34,374 nucleotides of DNA, from the NCBI GenBank assembly GCA_018061005.1, contig JAGOVA010000027.1, positions 1 to 34,374 on the forward strand, read 5' to 3'. The position numbers and the translations under genes were made by a program. This document shows, one piece after another, positions 1 through 8,242 of this stretch (positions are counted from its first letter, which is position 1; the number at the start of each line of letters is the position of its first letter). The notes beneath the pieces are model-generated. The model saw only the letters and a program-made list of their open reading frames with translations. It did no database searches and was not told where the DNA came from. Origin of the DNA: Sterolibacterium sp. (GTDB lineage Bacteria; Pseudomonadota; Gammaproteobacteria; Burkholderiales; Rhodocyclaceae).

Positions 1-83
1 AGTCGTTGAGTGGGGCGTAGGACAAAAAGATATTTCCAGGGAAACGTCAGTGCGATGAACCGGGCTTGTCCAACAACCGGTTC

Positions 84-113
84 AGATCGTGGCTCGCTTC
101 GCGATCACGATCT
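84..113. repeat. Hairpin just beyond the truncated endonuclease gene
   Basis: The arms AGATCGTG (84-91) and CACGATCT (106-113) are perfectly complementary around a 14-base loop that itself contains CGC/GCG. A further GGTT (79-82) pairs with AACC (114-117) after one bulged base. It sits at the 3' side of the minus-strand endonuclease gene, so it could act as a terminator or be the edge of a small repetitive element. There is no T-tract on either strand, so intrinsic termination is weakly supported. Confidence 0.45.
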
Positions 114-117
114 AACC

Positions 118-654
118 TTAATCGTTACTGCTGACGGCACATCCGGTCGCCTTGTCCGATGGCGTAAACGGTAGATCATAACGCTGTGGTTTGGCCGGAA
201 TAACCTTGACGAAATAAGCGACATATCCCTTGTAAATGCTGGTTTTTTGCATCACCAGATCATCTAGCGACCGGTAAACCACGATTTCATCCGATTTTTT
301 AACCGTGTTGTGCTTATTCTTGATTTCCGCCACGATTTTTTTCTCGTGGTTCACCACATCACAACCAGCTCGGGAACCCACCCCCAAATCTTCCCAGCCC
401 GCCACCGCCCCCAAAATGCGCTGGTGCAAATCGCCAAGGCAATTAATCATAGTTTTTTGTGCCTGCCGGGTGCGCTCGTTCCTCTCCCATTGAATTTCAT
501 CCAGACCAAACGCGGTCATCTCGAACAACATGGCAAAGGGATCAATGACATTGCGCTCCAGATTACTCTTGCATACCGCATTCACACCCGCATCCACTAC
601 GGCACAAACAATGCCTTTGAGCTGCTCATCCGATAGATATGACAAATACGCCAT
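118..654 (-). pseudogene. Eco47II-family type II restriction endonuclease, C-terminally truncated
   Basis: The 178-residue product resembles the Eco47II/Sau96I-type restriction endonucleases (PF09553), which cut GGNCC-like sites. Recognised features, from memory of the family, are the N-terminal NVIDPFAMLFEM stretch, the QKTMINCLGDLHQRILG helix, the GWEDLGVGSRAGCDVV segment, and VAEIKNKHNTVKKSD, where E-x-K looks like the PD-(D/E)XK core. The match runs through LPFTPSD and then stops after an unrelated tail, KATGCAVSSND. Family members are usually about 230 residues, so roughly 50 C-terminal residues are missing. No partner cytosine methyltransferase is visible here, although one could lie left of the window. 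The gene is divergent from pgpA. It is probably an inactive relic, because an active endonuclease without its methylase would be toxic. Confidence 0.7.
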
Positions 655-713
655 GAAAGCCCCAGACAGAAAAATCGTGATTCTATAACCTGCATTGCCT
701 TATCATCAGCCTC

Positions 714-1217
714 ATGAAAATCAAGAAAAACCCGCCCCCACCCTGGCGTTTCATTTTTCAGTCACCCCACCACTTTTTTGCCTGCGGCCTGGGCAGTGGC
801 CTGTCGCCCTGGGCTTCGGGTACAGCCGGTACGCTGTTCGCCTGGCTGACCTACCCGCTGCTGCGCCTGCTACTGGCGGACGACCTGCATTTCGCCGTGT
901 TTCTGGCTGCCGCCTTTGCTTATGGCGTGTGGGCTTGCGAGCGCACGGGGCGCGCCCTGGGGGTGACCGACCACGGCGCGATCGTCTGGGATGAGATTGT
1001 CCCGTTCTGGTGCGTTCTGCTCTTCACCCCGGCCGGGCTGCTCTGGCAACTGGCGGCTTTTCTGCTGTTCCGTTTTTTCGACATCACCAAGCCGTTGCCG
1101 GCGCGCTGGTTCGACCAGAAAGTCAAAAACGGCTTCGGCGTGATGATGGACGATGCCGTCGCGGCCGCCTACTCGGTGCTGGTACTGCTTGCGGCCAACG
1201 CCTGGTGGTTGCGTTGA
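714..1217 (+). CDS. pgpA: Phosphatidylglycerophosphatase A
   Basis: PgpA dephosphorylates phosphatidylglycerol phosphate to phosphatidylglycerol at the inner membrane. The 167-residue protein has the family landmarks: GLGSGLSPWASGTAGTL near the N-terminus, the acidic DHGAIVWDEIVP motif, and FRFFDITKPLPARWFDQKV followed by GFGVMMDDAVAA, which together form the membrane-adjacent active site. Several hydrophobic helices lie between them. Length is normal for the family. The ATG at 714 has no strong Shine-Dalgarno sequence. The stop overlaps the ATG of pncC by one base (TGATG), implying coupled translation. In many proteobacteria pgpA follows thiL; here a divergent endonuclease relic occupies that place. 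Confidence 0.93.
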   Translation: MKIKKNPPPPWRFIFQSPHHFFACGLGSGLSPWASGTAGTLFAWLTYPLLRLLLADDLHFAVFLAAAFAYGVWACERTGRALGVTDHGAIVWDEIVPFWCVLLFTPAGLLWQLAAFLLFRFFDITKPLPARWFDQKVKNGFGVMMDDAVAAAYSVLVLLAANAWWLR

Positions 1218-1729
1218 TGGACGACGAACTTTCCCGCCTTTCCACCCATGTGGGTCACGCACTGAGTGAACGTCAGTGGCTGCTCACCTGCGCGGAATCC
1301 TGCACCGGTGGCTGGGTTTCGGAAGTCATCACGGCCACGGCGGGGAGTTCAAACTGGTTTGAGCGGGGCTTCGTCACCTATTCCAACGCCGCCAAACAAG
1401 ACATGCTGGGCGTATCCGCCGACACACTGGCGCAGCACGGCGCAGTCAGCGAGCCGACGGTGCTTGAAATGGCGGCGGGCGCACTCAGCCATTCCTCCGC
1501 GCAAACCAGCCTGGCCATCAGCGGTGTTGCCGGCCCCGGGGGTGGCTCACCGGGTAAGCCAGTGGGGACGGTATGCTTCGCCTGGTGCATGACCGGTTCG
1601 GCTCCCAGCAGCGAAACCTGCTGCTTTCCAGGAGACCGGGAAGCCGTGCGGCGACAAGCCGTCATTCACGCACTCAGCGGCCTGCTATCCCGCCTGGTGC
1701 GGCAGGTGCCAGCAAAAGCTATGCCATAA
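1217..1729 (+). CDS. pncC: Nicotinamide-nucleotide amidase (CinA C-terminal domain)
   Basis: PncC deamidates nicotinamide mononucleotide to nicotinic acid mononucleotide in pyridine-nucleotide salvage. The 170-residue protein is the stand-alone CinA C-terminal domain. It shows the AESCTGG motif with the catalytic Ser near residue 31, the [13 protein letters not shown] segment, and [20 protein letters not shown]. The start at 1217 overlaps the pgpA stop; the reading frame is open further upstream but those codons lie inside pgpA and are not homologous. It is directly followed by recA, the usual cinA-recA linkage. The 31-base gap to recA holds no obvious promoter, so recA may be read partly from upstream. 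Confidence 0.92.
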   Translation: MDDELSRLSTHVGHALSERQWLLTCAESCTGGWVSEVITATAGSSNWFERGFVTYSNAAKQDMLGVSADTLAQHGAVSEPTVLEMAAGALSHSSAQTSLAISGVAGPGGGSPGKPVGTVCFAWCMTGSAPSSETCCFPGDREAVRRQAVIHALSGLLSRLVRQVPAKAMP

Positions 1730-1743
1730 TTCAACTCGATTTT

Positions 1744-1756
1744 TAAAAGGAAACCC
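1744..1756 (+). promoter_or_regulatory. recA ribosome-binding region
   Basis: The leader TTTTTAAAAGGAAAC places an AAAGGA Shine-Dalgarno core about 8-10 bases before the recA ATG at 1761. I looked for a LexA-type operator (CTGT-N8-ACAG) in the short pncC-recA gap and saw none. Confidence 0.5.
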
Positions 1757-1760
1757 GACG

Positions 1761-2795
1761 ATGGCCACGGACGACAACAAGAGCAAGGCACTACAGGCCG
1801 CGCTGGCGCAGATTGAAAAGCAGTTCGGTAAAGGCTCGATCATGAAAATGGGCGAGTCGCAGATCGAAAATGATCTGCAGACCACCTCTACCGGCTCACT
1901 GGGGCTGGATCTGGCCTTGGGTGTGGGCGGCCTGCCACGCGGTCGTGTGGTGGAAATTTACGGCCCGGAATCGTCTGGCAAGACCACGCTGTGTCTGCAT
2001 ATCGTCGCTGAAATCCAGCGCGCAGGCGGTACGGCAGCTTATATCGATGCCGAAAACGCACTTGACCCGGTGTATGCCGGCAAGCTCGGCGTGAATGTCG
2101 GCGACATGCTGATCTCACAGCCCGACACCGGCGAGCAGGGGCTGGAAATTGCCGACATGCTGGTGCGCTCCGGCGGCGTCGATATCGTCGTCATCGACTC
2201 GGTGGCCGCCCTTGTGCCGCGCGCTGAAATCGAAGGTGAAATGGGCGACCAGCTGCCCGGCCTGCAGGCACGGCTGATGAGCCAGGCACTGCGCAAGCTG
2301 ACCGGCAACATCAAACGCACCAACACCCTGGTCATTTTCATCAACCAGATCCGCATGAAGATCGGCGTGATGTTCGGCAGCCCGGAAACCACCACCGGCG
2401 GCAACGCACTCAAGTTCTACGCCTCGGTGCGCCTCGACATCCGTCGCACGGGCGCGATCAAAAAGGGCGATGAAGTCATCGGTAACGAAACCAAGGTCAA
2501 GGTCGTCAAGAACAAGATCGCACCACCGTTTCGCGAGGCGCACTTTGACATTCTCTATGGCGAAGGCATTTCTCGCGTCGGCGAAATCATCGACCTGGGC
2601 GTCGAGCACAAGATCGTCGAAAAATCCGGTGCCTGGTATGCCTACAACGGCGAAAAAATCGGCCAGGGCAAAGACAACGCGCGTGAATTCCTCAAAGAAC
2701 GCCCGGAACTGGCGCGTGAAATTGAAAACAAGGTGCGTGCCGCCGTCGGCGTGGCCGCACTGAGCCCGGAGTCAGAGGCCGCAGACGGACTCTGA
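1761..2795 (+). CDS. recA: Recombinase A
   Basis: RecA forms ATP-dependent filaments on single-stranded DNA, drives strand exchange and triggers LexA self-cleavage. At 344 residues it is full length. Visible features are the N-terminal [12 protein letters not shown] segment, Walker [10 protein letters not shown], Walker [13 protein letters not shown], loop L1 around [20 protein letters not shown], loop L2 [20 protein letters not shown], and a short acidic C-terminal tail. A good AAAGGA ribosome-binding site precedes the ATG. recX follows after 16 bases, the classic recA-recX pairing in which RecX limits RecA activity. No SOS box is visible in the immediate leader. Confidence 0.98.
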   Translation: MATDDNKSKALQAALAQIEKQFGKGSIMKMGESQIENDLQTTSTGSLGLDLALGVGGLPRGRVVEIYGPESSGKTTLCLHIVAEIQRAGGTAAYIDAENALDPVYAGKLGVNVGDMLISQPDTGEQGLEIADMLVRSGGVDIVVIDSVAALVPRAEIEGEMGDQLPGLQARLMSQALRKLTGNIKRTNTLVIFINQIRMKIGVMFGSPETTTGGNALKFYASVRLDIRRTGAIKKGDEVIGNETKVKVVKNKIAPPFREAHFDILYGEGISRVGEIIDLGVEHKIVEKSGAWYAYNGEKIGQGKDNAREFLKERPELAREIENKVRAAVGVAALSPESEAADGL

Positions 2796-2811
2796 CTCGC
2801 TGCCCTTTGCC

Positions 2812-3366
2812 ATGAGCAAGCCGTCACGCGGCGCGCAGCCGACCTTGTCGCTGCGTGGCCGCGCCATCAAGCTGCTGGCGCAGCGCGAACATAGCCGCAC
2901 CGAGCTGGCACGCAAGCTCAGCCAGCCCAGACGCGACCACCGCTCAACGGCGATGTCCGGCACGGACGAAACACCGCCCGCCTCAGCAGAAGAAATCGAC
3001 CGGGTACTCGATCAACTGGAAGGCTGCGGCCTGCTCTCCGATGCGCGTGCAGCCGCCGCGTATGTGCGCGGCCATGCGGCGCGCTTTGGCACGGCGCAGC
3101 TCACCCACCGCCTGCGTACTCGCGGCATCGATGCCGAGCTGATCGCCACCAGCCTGGCACAAGAAGAAATTGAAGATGAACCGACCCGTGCGGCCGCCAT
3201 CTGGCACAGCAAGTTTGGCCATGCCCCGCGTGATGCCCGCGAATGGGCGCGACAGGCGCGCTTCCTGCAGGGGCGGGGATTTTCCGGCGAAGTGATCCGC
3301 CGTTTGCTCAAAGAGATGGATGAACTGCCCCGGAATGCGGGCAGCGCTGGAGAAGACCATGACTAA
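2812..3366 (+). CDS. recX: Regulatory protein RecX
   Basis: RecX binds RecA filaments and inhibits recombinase and coprotease activity. The 184-residue product has the typical helical repeats: [21 protein letters not shown] at the N-terminus, then [26 protein letters not shown], and a C-terminal [20 protein letters not shown] segment. The insert [27 protein letters not shown] is longer than in compact RecX proteins. The ATG at 2812 closely follows recA. The 3' end overlaps the proposed lptB start by 8 bases, indicating one transcription unit. Confidence 0.93.
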   Translation: MSKPSRGAQPTLSLRGRAIKLLAQREHSRTELARKLSQPRRDHRSTAMSGTDETPPASAEEIDRVLDQLEGCGLLSDARAAAAYVRGHAARFGTAQLTHRLRTRGIDAELIATSLAQEEIEDEPTRAAAIWHSKFGHAPRDAREWARQARFLQGRGFSGEVIRRLLKEMDELPRNAGSAGEDHD

Positions 3367-4096
3367 ACTGATCGTGAACGGGCTACGAAAAAAATACAAA
3401 TCGCGCAGCGTGGTCAAGGATGTTTCCTTTGATGTCGGTAGCGGCGAAGTCGTTGGCCTGCTGGGGCCCAATGGCGCGGGCAAGACCACCTGTTTCTACA
3501 TGATCGTGGGGCTCGTCGCCACCGACGGCGGCGAAATCCGCCTGGAGGGAGACGAATCCGGCAGCACGCTGCTCACCCATATGCCCATTCACCGTCGCGC
3601 ACGGCTGGGGCTGTCGTATCTGCCGCAAGAAAACTCGGTCTTCCGCAAACTCAGCGTGGCCGACAATATCCGCGCCGTGCTGGAATTGCAGAATATCCGC
3701 AAAGAAGACGTGGAAAGCCGTCTGGATGCCCTGTTGCAGGAACTGCACATCACTCATCTGCGCGACAACCCGTCGATTGCCCTTTCCGGCGGCGAACGGC
3801 GGCGGGTTGAAATCGCCCGCGCGCTGGCCACCAACCCCCGCTTCATCCTGCTCGATGAACCCTTCGCCGGGGTTGACCCGATTGCCGTCATCGACATCCA
3901 GAAAATCATCAACTTCCTCAAGGAACGCGGCATTGGCGTGCTCATTACCGACCACAATGTGCGCGAAACCCTGGGCATCTGCGACCGCGCCACCATTATT
4001 AACGAAGGTGCCGTGCTGGCGGCCGGGCGGCCGGATGAGATTGTTTATAATGAAAGCGTCCGCAAAATCTACCTTGGCGAAAACTTCCGCATGTAG
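3359..4096 (+). CDS. lptB: LPS export ABC transporter ATPase
   Basis: LptB is the cytoplasmic ATPase that powers LptFG-driven extraction of lipopolysaccharide from the inner membrane. From the ATG at 3359 the product has 245 residues with Walker [10 protein letters not shown] (36-44), the Q-loop [14 protein letters not shown], the LSGGERRR signature, Walker [14 protein letters not shown], and the H-loop ITDHNVRET. An upstream in-frame ATG at 3320 lies inside recX and adds non-homologous residues, so 3359, preceded by GGAG, is preferred. rpoN follows, as in most proteobacteria. lptC and lptA, which usually precede lptB, are absent here; recX takes their place. Confidence 0.95.
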   Translation: MTKLIVNGLRKKYKSRSVVKDVSFDVGSGEVVGLLGPNGAGKTTCFYMIVGLVATDGGEIRLEGDESGSTLLTHMPIHRRARLGLSYLPQENSVFRKLSVADNIRAVLELQNIRKEDVESRLDALLQELHITHLRDNPSIALSGGERRRVEIARALATNPRFILLDEPFAGVDPIAVIDIQKIINFLKERGIGVLITDHNVRETLGICDRATIINEGAVLAAGRPDEIVYNESVRKIYLGENFRM

Positions 4097-4125
4097 ATAC
4101 CATTGAGCCAGACGCCCGTCGGATC

Positions 4126-5655
4126 ATGAAACAAACACTCCAACTCAAACTCTCCCAGCACCTGGCGCTGACCCCGCAACTGCAGCAAGCGCTGCGGCTG
4201 CTGCAGCTCTCCACGCTGGAACTGAACCAGGAGATCGACCAGTTTCTGCAAGACAACCCCTTGCTCGAACGCGCCGAAGCCGACGATAGCCGTTTTGTTT
4301 CTGCCGATGCGGCACTGACTACACCCCAGCTCCCCTCGCAAAATGAGGCCTCAACGACGCAAACGAGCGAATCAGATCGCGACAGCGGCAGTGCGTCTGA
4401 CCCTGAAGGGTGTCACGATGACCCCAGCTACTCCGCCAGCAACGCAGCCGACAGCGACTGGGGGAACGAAGGCCGCAGCAGCCCGGCACGCGAAGCAAAC
4501 GACGACGACGAAACCAACTTCAACGAACTACAAAAAGCCGAAATCAGCCTGCGCGAGCACCTCGGCGCGCAACTGGGCTTGATGCAACTCAGCGACCATG
4601 ACCGGGGCATGGCCATCTTTCTCGTCGAAGCACTGGACGAAGATGGCTACCTGGATCAACCCCTCGAAGAACTGATCGACGTCCTGATCGACTGCCTGCC
4701 GCCCGACGAACAGACGCCAGCGGAAGAAAAACGCGCCCAGTTACTCGAAGAACTCCAGATCGCCCTGTGCCGCCTGCAAAGCCTCGACCCGCCCGGCATC
4801 AGCGCACGCAACCCCAGTGAATGCCTGGCACTGCAACTGAACAACCACCCGGCCTCAATCACCCGTGACCACGCCCTCACCCTGGTTCGCGAGCATCTCG
4901 ACCTCCTGGCCGCGCGCGACTTCACCCGCCTCAAGCGGCTACTCGGCTGCGACGACGACGAACTGCGCGCCGCCCAGACCCTGATCCGCTCACTCAACCC
5001 GCGCCCGGGGGCAGCCTACGCACCACTCGATACCCGCTACATCGTGCCCGACATCATCGTCCGCAAACAACACGGACACTGGCTGGCCAGCCTCAACCGC
5101 GACGCCATGCCGCGCCTGAGCATCAACCAGATGTATGCCAACATCCTGCAAAAAAACCGGGGCGGCGAAAATGGCGGGCTATCCAGCCAGCTCCAGGAAG
5201 CCAAATGGCTGATCAAAAACATCAAGCAACGTTTCGACACCATCCTGCGTGTCGCGCAGGCCATCGTTGACCGGCAACAAGCCTTCCTCGACCACGGCGA
5301 AGTAGCCATGCGCCCGCTCACCCTGCGTGAAATCGCCACCACCCTCAGCCTGCACGAATCCACCATCTCCCGCGTGACCACCCAGAAATACCTGGCTACC
5401 CCACGTGGCATCTTTGAATTCAAATACTTTTTTGGCAGCCACGTCGCCACCGACAGCGGCGGCGCAGCCTCCTCCACCGCCATCCGCGCCCTCATCAAAC
5501 AACTGGTCAGCGCAGAAGATAGCCACAACCCACTTTCCGATGCCAAAATAACCGAAATTCTCGGCGAACAAGGCATCGTTGTTGCACGCCGCACTGTTGC
5601 AAAATACCGGGAAGGACTCAGCATTCCCGCCGTTAACCTGAGAAAATCACTTTAA
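4126..5655 (+). CDS. rpoN: RNA polymerase sigma-54 factor
   Basis: RpoN directs RNA polymerase to -24/-12 promoters that need enhancer-binding ATPases. The 509-residue protein has the glutamine-rich region I (LKLSQHLALTPQLQQALRLLQ, roughly residues 6-26), an acidic low-complexity region II (about 50-135, rich in D, E, S and N), the core-binding domain, the helix-turn-helix around LREIATTLSLHESTISRVT, and the C-terminal RpoN box ARRTVAKYRE at about 487-496, which reads the -24 element. It starts 29 bases after lptB and precedes hpf, the conserved rpoN-hpf-ptsN order. Confidence 0.97.
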   Translation: MKQTLQLKLSQHLALTPQLQQALRLLQLSTLELNQEIDQFLQDNPLLERAEADDSRFVSADAALTTPQLPSQNEASTTQTSESDRDSGSASDPEGCHDDPSYSASNAADSDWGNEGRSSPAREANDDDETNFNELQKAEISLREHLGAQLGLMQLSDHDRGMAIFLVEALDEDGYLDQPLEELIDVLIDCLPPDEQTPAEEKRAQLLEELQIALCRLQSLDPPGISARNPSECLALQLNNHPASITRDHALTLVREHLDLLAARDFTRLKRLLGCDDDELRAAQTLIRSLNPRPGAAYAPLDTRYIVPDIIVRKQHGHWLASLNRDAMPRLSINQMYANILQKNRGGENGGLSSQLQEAKWLIKNIKQRFDTILRVAQAIVDRQQAFLDHGEVAMRPLTLREIATTLSLHESTISRVTTQKYLATPRGIFEFKYFFGSHVATDSGGAASSTAIRALIKQLVSAEDSHNPLSDAKITEILGEQGIVVARRTVAKYREGLSIPAVNLRKSL

Positions 5656-5743
5656 CGACTGACGCAATTTGCCACCTGTTCTTTTCTGTCTCAAGCAGCA
5701 TGCTTCATCACCCGGTCATTCCGACCATACAAAAGGAGTAGCC

Positions 5744-6064
5744 ATGAACCTCACCATCACCGGTCATCACCTGGAAGTCACCCCGGCCATCGACGAATAC
5801 GTCAAGACCAAGCTCGACCGGGTCATCCGTCACTTCGACAACGTCACCAGCGTGCATGTGGTGCTCTCCGTAGACAAGCTCAAACAAAAGGCCGAAGTCA
5901 CCATGCAGGTCAAAGGCAAAGCCATCCATGCCGACAGTATCGAACAGGATCTCTACGCCGCCATCGATTGCGTCGCTGACAAACTCGACCGGCAAGTCGT
6001 CAAGCACAAAGAAAAAGTTTCCAACCACGCCCACGAAAGCCAAAAGCGGCAGGCCGTCGAGTAA
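5744..6064 (+). CDS. hpf: Short ribosome hibernation promoting factor (HPF/YfiA family)
   Basis: HPF binds the 30S decoding region in stationary phase and promotes inactive 100S ribosome dimers. The 106-residue product MNLTITGHHLEVTPAIDEYV... is the short form: a single beta-alpha-beta-beta-beta-alpha domain with the DKLKQKAEVTMQVKGKAIHA strand region and the SIEQDLYAAIDCVADKLDRQVVKHKEK helix. It lacks the long-HPF C-terminal dimerisation domain. The ATG at 5744 follows a strong AAAAGGAG ribosome-binding site; an upstream in-frame start at 5669 is not supported by homology. It lies in the conserved rpoN-hpf-ptsN order, about 90 bases after rpoN. Confidence 0.94.
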   Translation: MNLTITGHHLEVTPAIDEYVKTKLDRVIRHFDNVTSVHVVLSVDKLKQKAEVTMQVKGKAIHADSIEQDLYAAIDCVADKLDRQVVKHKEKVSNHAHESQKRQAVE

Positions 6065-6102
6065 ACCCGGCCAAGCGGGAAAGTGCTGAAGCCGTTACCT
6101 GA

Positions 6103-6119
6103 TTTTGTTGTTTCACGTT
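6103..6119 (+). repeat. 17-bp dispersed repeat, copy 1 (upstream of ptsN)
   Basis: TTTTGTTGTTTCACGTT occurs here and again, identically, at 25396-25412 upstream of dsbB. Both copies are intergenic and on the same strand, 134 and 20 bases before their genes. The TGTTTCACGT portion equals one half of the chromosomal parS consensus, but the second half-site is not present. Confidence 0.6.
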
Positions 6120-6188
6120 TTCACGCGAACACGTCAACAGCTCACGGATCGCGCGCCATCAGCACATTTCAGCGAAACATGAAGCAGC

Positions 6189-6222
6189 GGTCGAAGCGGG
6201 GTATACTGCGCCACCTTCGACC
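6189..6222 (+). promoter_or_regulatory. Probable ptsN-hprK promoter flanked by an inverted repeat
   Basis: A TATACT -10 element lies at 6202-6207 in the 188-base gap before ptsN. It is enclosed by perfect 8-bp inverted arms, GGTCGAAG (6189-6196) and CTTCGACC (6215-6222). No convincing -35 hexamer is visible at 16-18 bases. An inverted repeat bracketing the -10 could be a repressor operator, or a hairpin could form in the 5' leader. Confidence 0.45.
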
Positions 6223-6252
6223 GCCGACATGCCCGCTCGTCAGCCCTGACCG

Positions 6253-6738
6253 ATGAATCAAATCGCCCGACTCCTGCTCCCCGAAAACATCCTGCTCGAC
6301 CTCGACGCCAGCAGCAAGAAACGTGTTTTCGAACAAGCCGGCATCCTTTTTGAAAACCAGCACGGCATCGCCCGCAGCACGGTCTATGACGCCCTGTTTG
6401 CCCGCGAAAAACTCGGCTCCACCGGCCTCGGCCAAGGCATCGCCATCCCGCACGGCCGCATCAAAGGCCTCAAGGAAGCCCACGGCGGCTTCATGCGGCT
6501 AGCCACACCCGTTCAATTCGACGCTCCGGATGGCAAACCCGTCAGCCTGATCTTCATCCTGCTGGTGCCCGAAGCCGCCACCGAACGCCACCTGCAAATT
6601 CTCTCTGAACTTGCCCAAATGTTTTCGGACCGACCCTTCCGTGAGCAGCTCGCCGCCGCTACCGACGTCGCCGCCACCCACCAACTCTTCCTGAACTGGC
6701 AGCTCGATGGCTCAACTGAACATCGCCCAGCTATTTGA
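6253..6738 (+). CDS. ptsN: Nitrogen-regulatory PTS EIIA component
   Basis: PtsN (EIIA-Ntr) accepts phosphate from the PTS-Ntr chain and regulates potassium transport, nitrogen and carbon functions by protein contacts. The 161-residue PTS_EIIA_2 domain carries the phosphorylated histidine at His67 in GQGIAIPHGRIKGL, plus the RLATPVQFDAPDGKPVSLIFILLVPE strand region and LSELAQMFSDRPFREQL near the C-terminus. The 3' end overlaps hprK by 32 bases, so the two are co-translated. Pairing with hprK is typical of betaproteobacteria. Confidence 0.95.
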   Translation: MNQIARLLLPENILLDLDASSKKRVFEQAGILFENQHGIARSTVYDALFAREKLGSTGLGQGIAIPHGRIKGLKEAHGGFMRLATPVQFDAPDGKPVSLIFILLVPEAATERHLQILSELAQMFSDRPFREQLAAATDVAATHQLFLNWQLDGSTEHRPAI

Positions 6739-7645
6739 GCTCAACCGCGACCGGCTCAGCCTCGAGTGGATCTGCGGCTCGCTTGACGAGCCCATCGCCA
6801 TCAAACAGCTCGACATCTCGCCTGCCGATCTCGTCGGCCACCTCAACCTCATCCACCCCGGCCGCATCCAGGTTCTAGGCACACCTGAAATCCGCTGGGC
6901 TGAAGGGCGGCAGCAAGAAAAAATCAACCATCACATGGTTGAAATCATCACCGCACGCCCCCCTGCCATCATCGTCGCCGACGACTGCCCTATCCACGAA
7001 ATGCTGCGCGAACTGTGCGAACGCGGCGACACCCCGCTGTTCACCACGCCCCTTTCCGCCGCCGCCGTCATCGATGCCCTGCGCCTCTACCTGGCGCACC
7101 AACTCGCCGAAACCGCCTCGCTACACGGCGTATTCATGGACGTACTCGGCATGGGCGTGCTCATCACCGGCGAATCCGGCGTCGGCAAAAGTGAGCTCGC
7201 CCTCGAACTCATCTCGCGCGGCCACGGCCTCGTCGCCGACGACGTTGTCGAAGTCTCACGCCTCACCCCGGATGCCCTCGAAGGCCGCTGCCCCGAACTA
7301 TTGCGTGACTTCCTTGAAGTTCGCGGCCTCGGCCTGCTCAACATCCGCACCATTTTTGGCGAAACCGCCTGCCGTCGCAAGATGAAACTCAAACTCATCG
7401 TGCATCTGCAAAAACCGCAAGTTGGCGTCCCCGAAGCCGCCCGCCTGCCACTCGATGCCCAGACCGAAAACATCCTCGGCGTGCCCATCCGCAAAGTAGC
7501 CATCCCCGTAGCCGCCGGCCGCAACCTCGCCGTACTCCTCGAAGCCGCCGTGCGCTCCACCATCCTGCAATTCCGTGGCATCGACAACATGCAGGAATTC
7601 CTCGACCGCCAGCAACAAGCCCTGAGCAGCGACAACTACGACTGA
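6707..7645 (+). CDS. hprK: HPr kinase/phosphorylase
   Basis: HprK phosphorylates and dephosphorylates HPr on a serine, linking PTS phosphoflow to regulation in betaproteobacteria that lack sugar-uptake PTS. The 312-residue protein has an N-terminal HPr(Ser)-kinase domain (about 1-130), the catalytic LHGVFMDVLGMGVLI region with His140, Walker A GESGVGKS (155-162), ADDVVEV, and the HprK signature EVRGLGLLNIRTIFGE. The ATG lies within the ptsN end (32-base overlap). In many relatives rapZ (yvcJ) follows; here the accessory island begins right after the stop. Confidence 0.95.
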   Translation: MAQLNIAQLFELNRDRLSLEWICGSLDEPIAIKQLDISPADLVGHLNLIHPGRIQVLGTPEIRWAEGRQQEKINHHMVEIITARPPAIIVADDCPIHEMLRELCERGDTPLFTTPLSAAAVIDALRLYLAHQLAETASLHGVFMDVLGMGVLITGESGVGKSELALELISRGHGLVADDVVEVSRLTPDALEGRCPELLRDFLEVRGLGLLNIRTIFGETACRRKMKLKLIVHLQKPQVGVPEAARLPLDAQTENILGVPIRKVAIPVAAGRNLAVLLEAAVRSTILQFRGIDNMQEFLDRQQQALSSDNYD

Positions 7646-7802
7646 GCGACAACCTGCCTGGCAGAATGACGCTAAAGTGTTCGGTCTCGGTTTCGCCATC
7701 GGCAAATAGCGGATAGCGAACTGATGATGTGCGCGTAAGGTGTAAGCTTCGAGCGGCCAGCATAATTAAATGGAACGCATTTTTTTCGTGTATTTCGAAT
7801 AC

Positions 7803-8126
7803 TCACGCATGCGCTGCCTTGCGCAATATCTGTTCAGCCCATCGATTCAGGCTTAGCCCCATATGCGCCGCAGCCTTAAGTGCCGCAGCATGCACGGAAG
7901 GATCGACACGCAACATCAAACGCCCCGAGGCTGGCTTGTCCGGTTTCTGTCCGATTTTGTCGCAAGCGGCCACATAATCGTCGATCGCCTCATGAAAGGC
8001 GCGGCCAAACTCGGCAATCGATTCGCCATGAAAACTGATAATGTCGTCGATATCCAGCACGCGACCAACGAGAATATTGTCATCCGGGTCGAACTCCAGG
8101 CTGGCGACATAACCGCGATAGGTCAT
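7803..8126 (-). CDS. hicB: HicB-family antitoxin
   Basis: HicB antitoxins bind and neutralise the mRNA-cleaving toxin HicA and repress the operon. The 107-residue protein has an N-terminal partial RNase H-like fold (YRGYVASLEFDPDDNILVGRVLDIDDIISFHGESIAEF, then FHEAIDDYVAAC) and a C-terminal ribbon-helix-helix DNA-binding domain (SGRLMLRVDPSVHAAALKAAAHMGLSLNRWAEQIL). Its ATG overlaps the stop of a hicA remnant (ATGA, 8123-8126), confirming the original hicA-hicB order on this strand. The toxin upstream is only a C-terminal fragment, so this antitoxin is probably an orphan. Confidence 0.88.
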   Translation of the reverse strand: MTYRGYVASLEFDPDDNILVGRVLDIDDIISFHGESIAEFGRAFHEAIDDYVAACDKIGQKPDKPASGRLMLRVDPSVHAAALKAAAHMGLSLNRWAEQILRKAAHA

Positions 8127-8242
8127 GGTGTTTTTGGTCGTGACAGAATCTCCAGTTTCAGCAAGAACTCTCGCGCCGCTTTGACCCGGTAACGAAGTGC
8201 TTCACGGCTCGGATGCGGGCGATGAAAATACGCACGCCGATC
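8123..8242 (-). pseudogene. hicA: hicA toxin remnant (C-terminal part only)
   Basis: Reading the minus strand just upstream of hicB, one frame gives DRRAYFHRPHPSREALRYRV then KAAREFLLKLEILSRPKTP, ending at a TGA that overlaps the hicB ATG. From memory this matches the C-terminal half of the longer HicA toxins (pattern FHRPHP-x-KEA-x-x-Y-x-V-x-x-AREFL). The FHRPHP histidine is likely the catalytic one. No start codon or N-terminal half is present: further upstream the sequence belongs to a different protein in another frame. The toxin has therefore lost about half its length to a deletion. Confidence 0.7.

Noticed and set aside
1730-1760. LexA/SOS operator before recA
   Set aside because: No CTGT-N8-ACAG pattern occurs in the gap. 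An operator further upstream cannot be excluded.
6103-6119. A true parS centromere site
   Set aside because: Only the first half of TGTTTCACGTGAAACA is present. The second half reads TTTTCAC or TAATTT instead, so it was kept only as a dispersed repeat.
7740-7806. Terminator near the hicB 3' end (GTGTATT-TCG-AATACTCAC)
   Set aside because: The stem has a bulge and the T-run lies on the wrong side for the plus strand, while the minus strand is followed by A residues.
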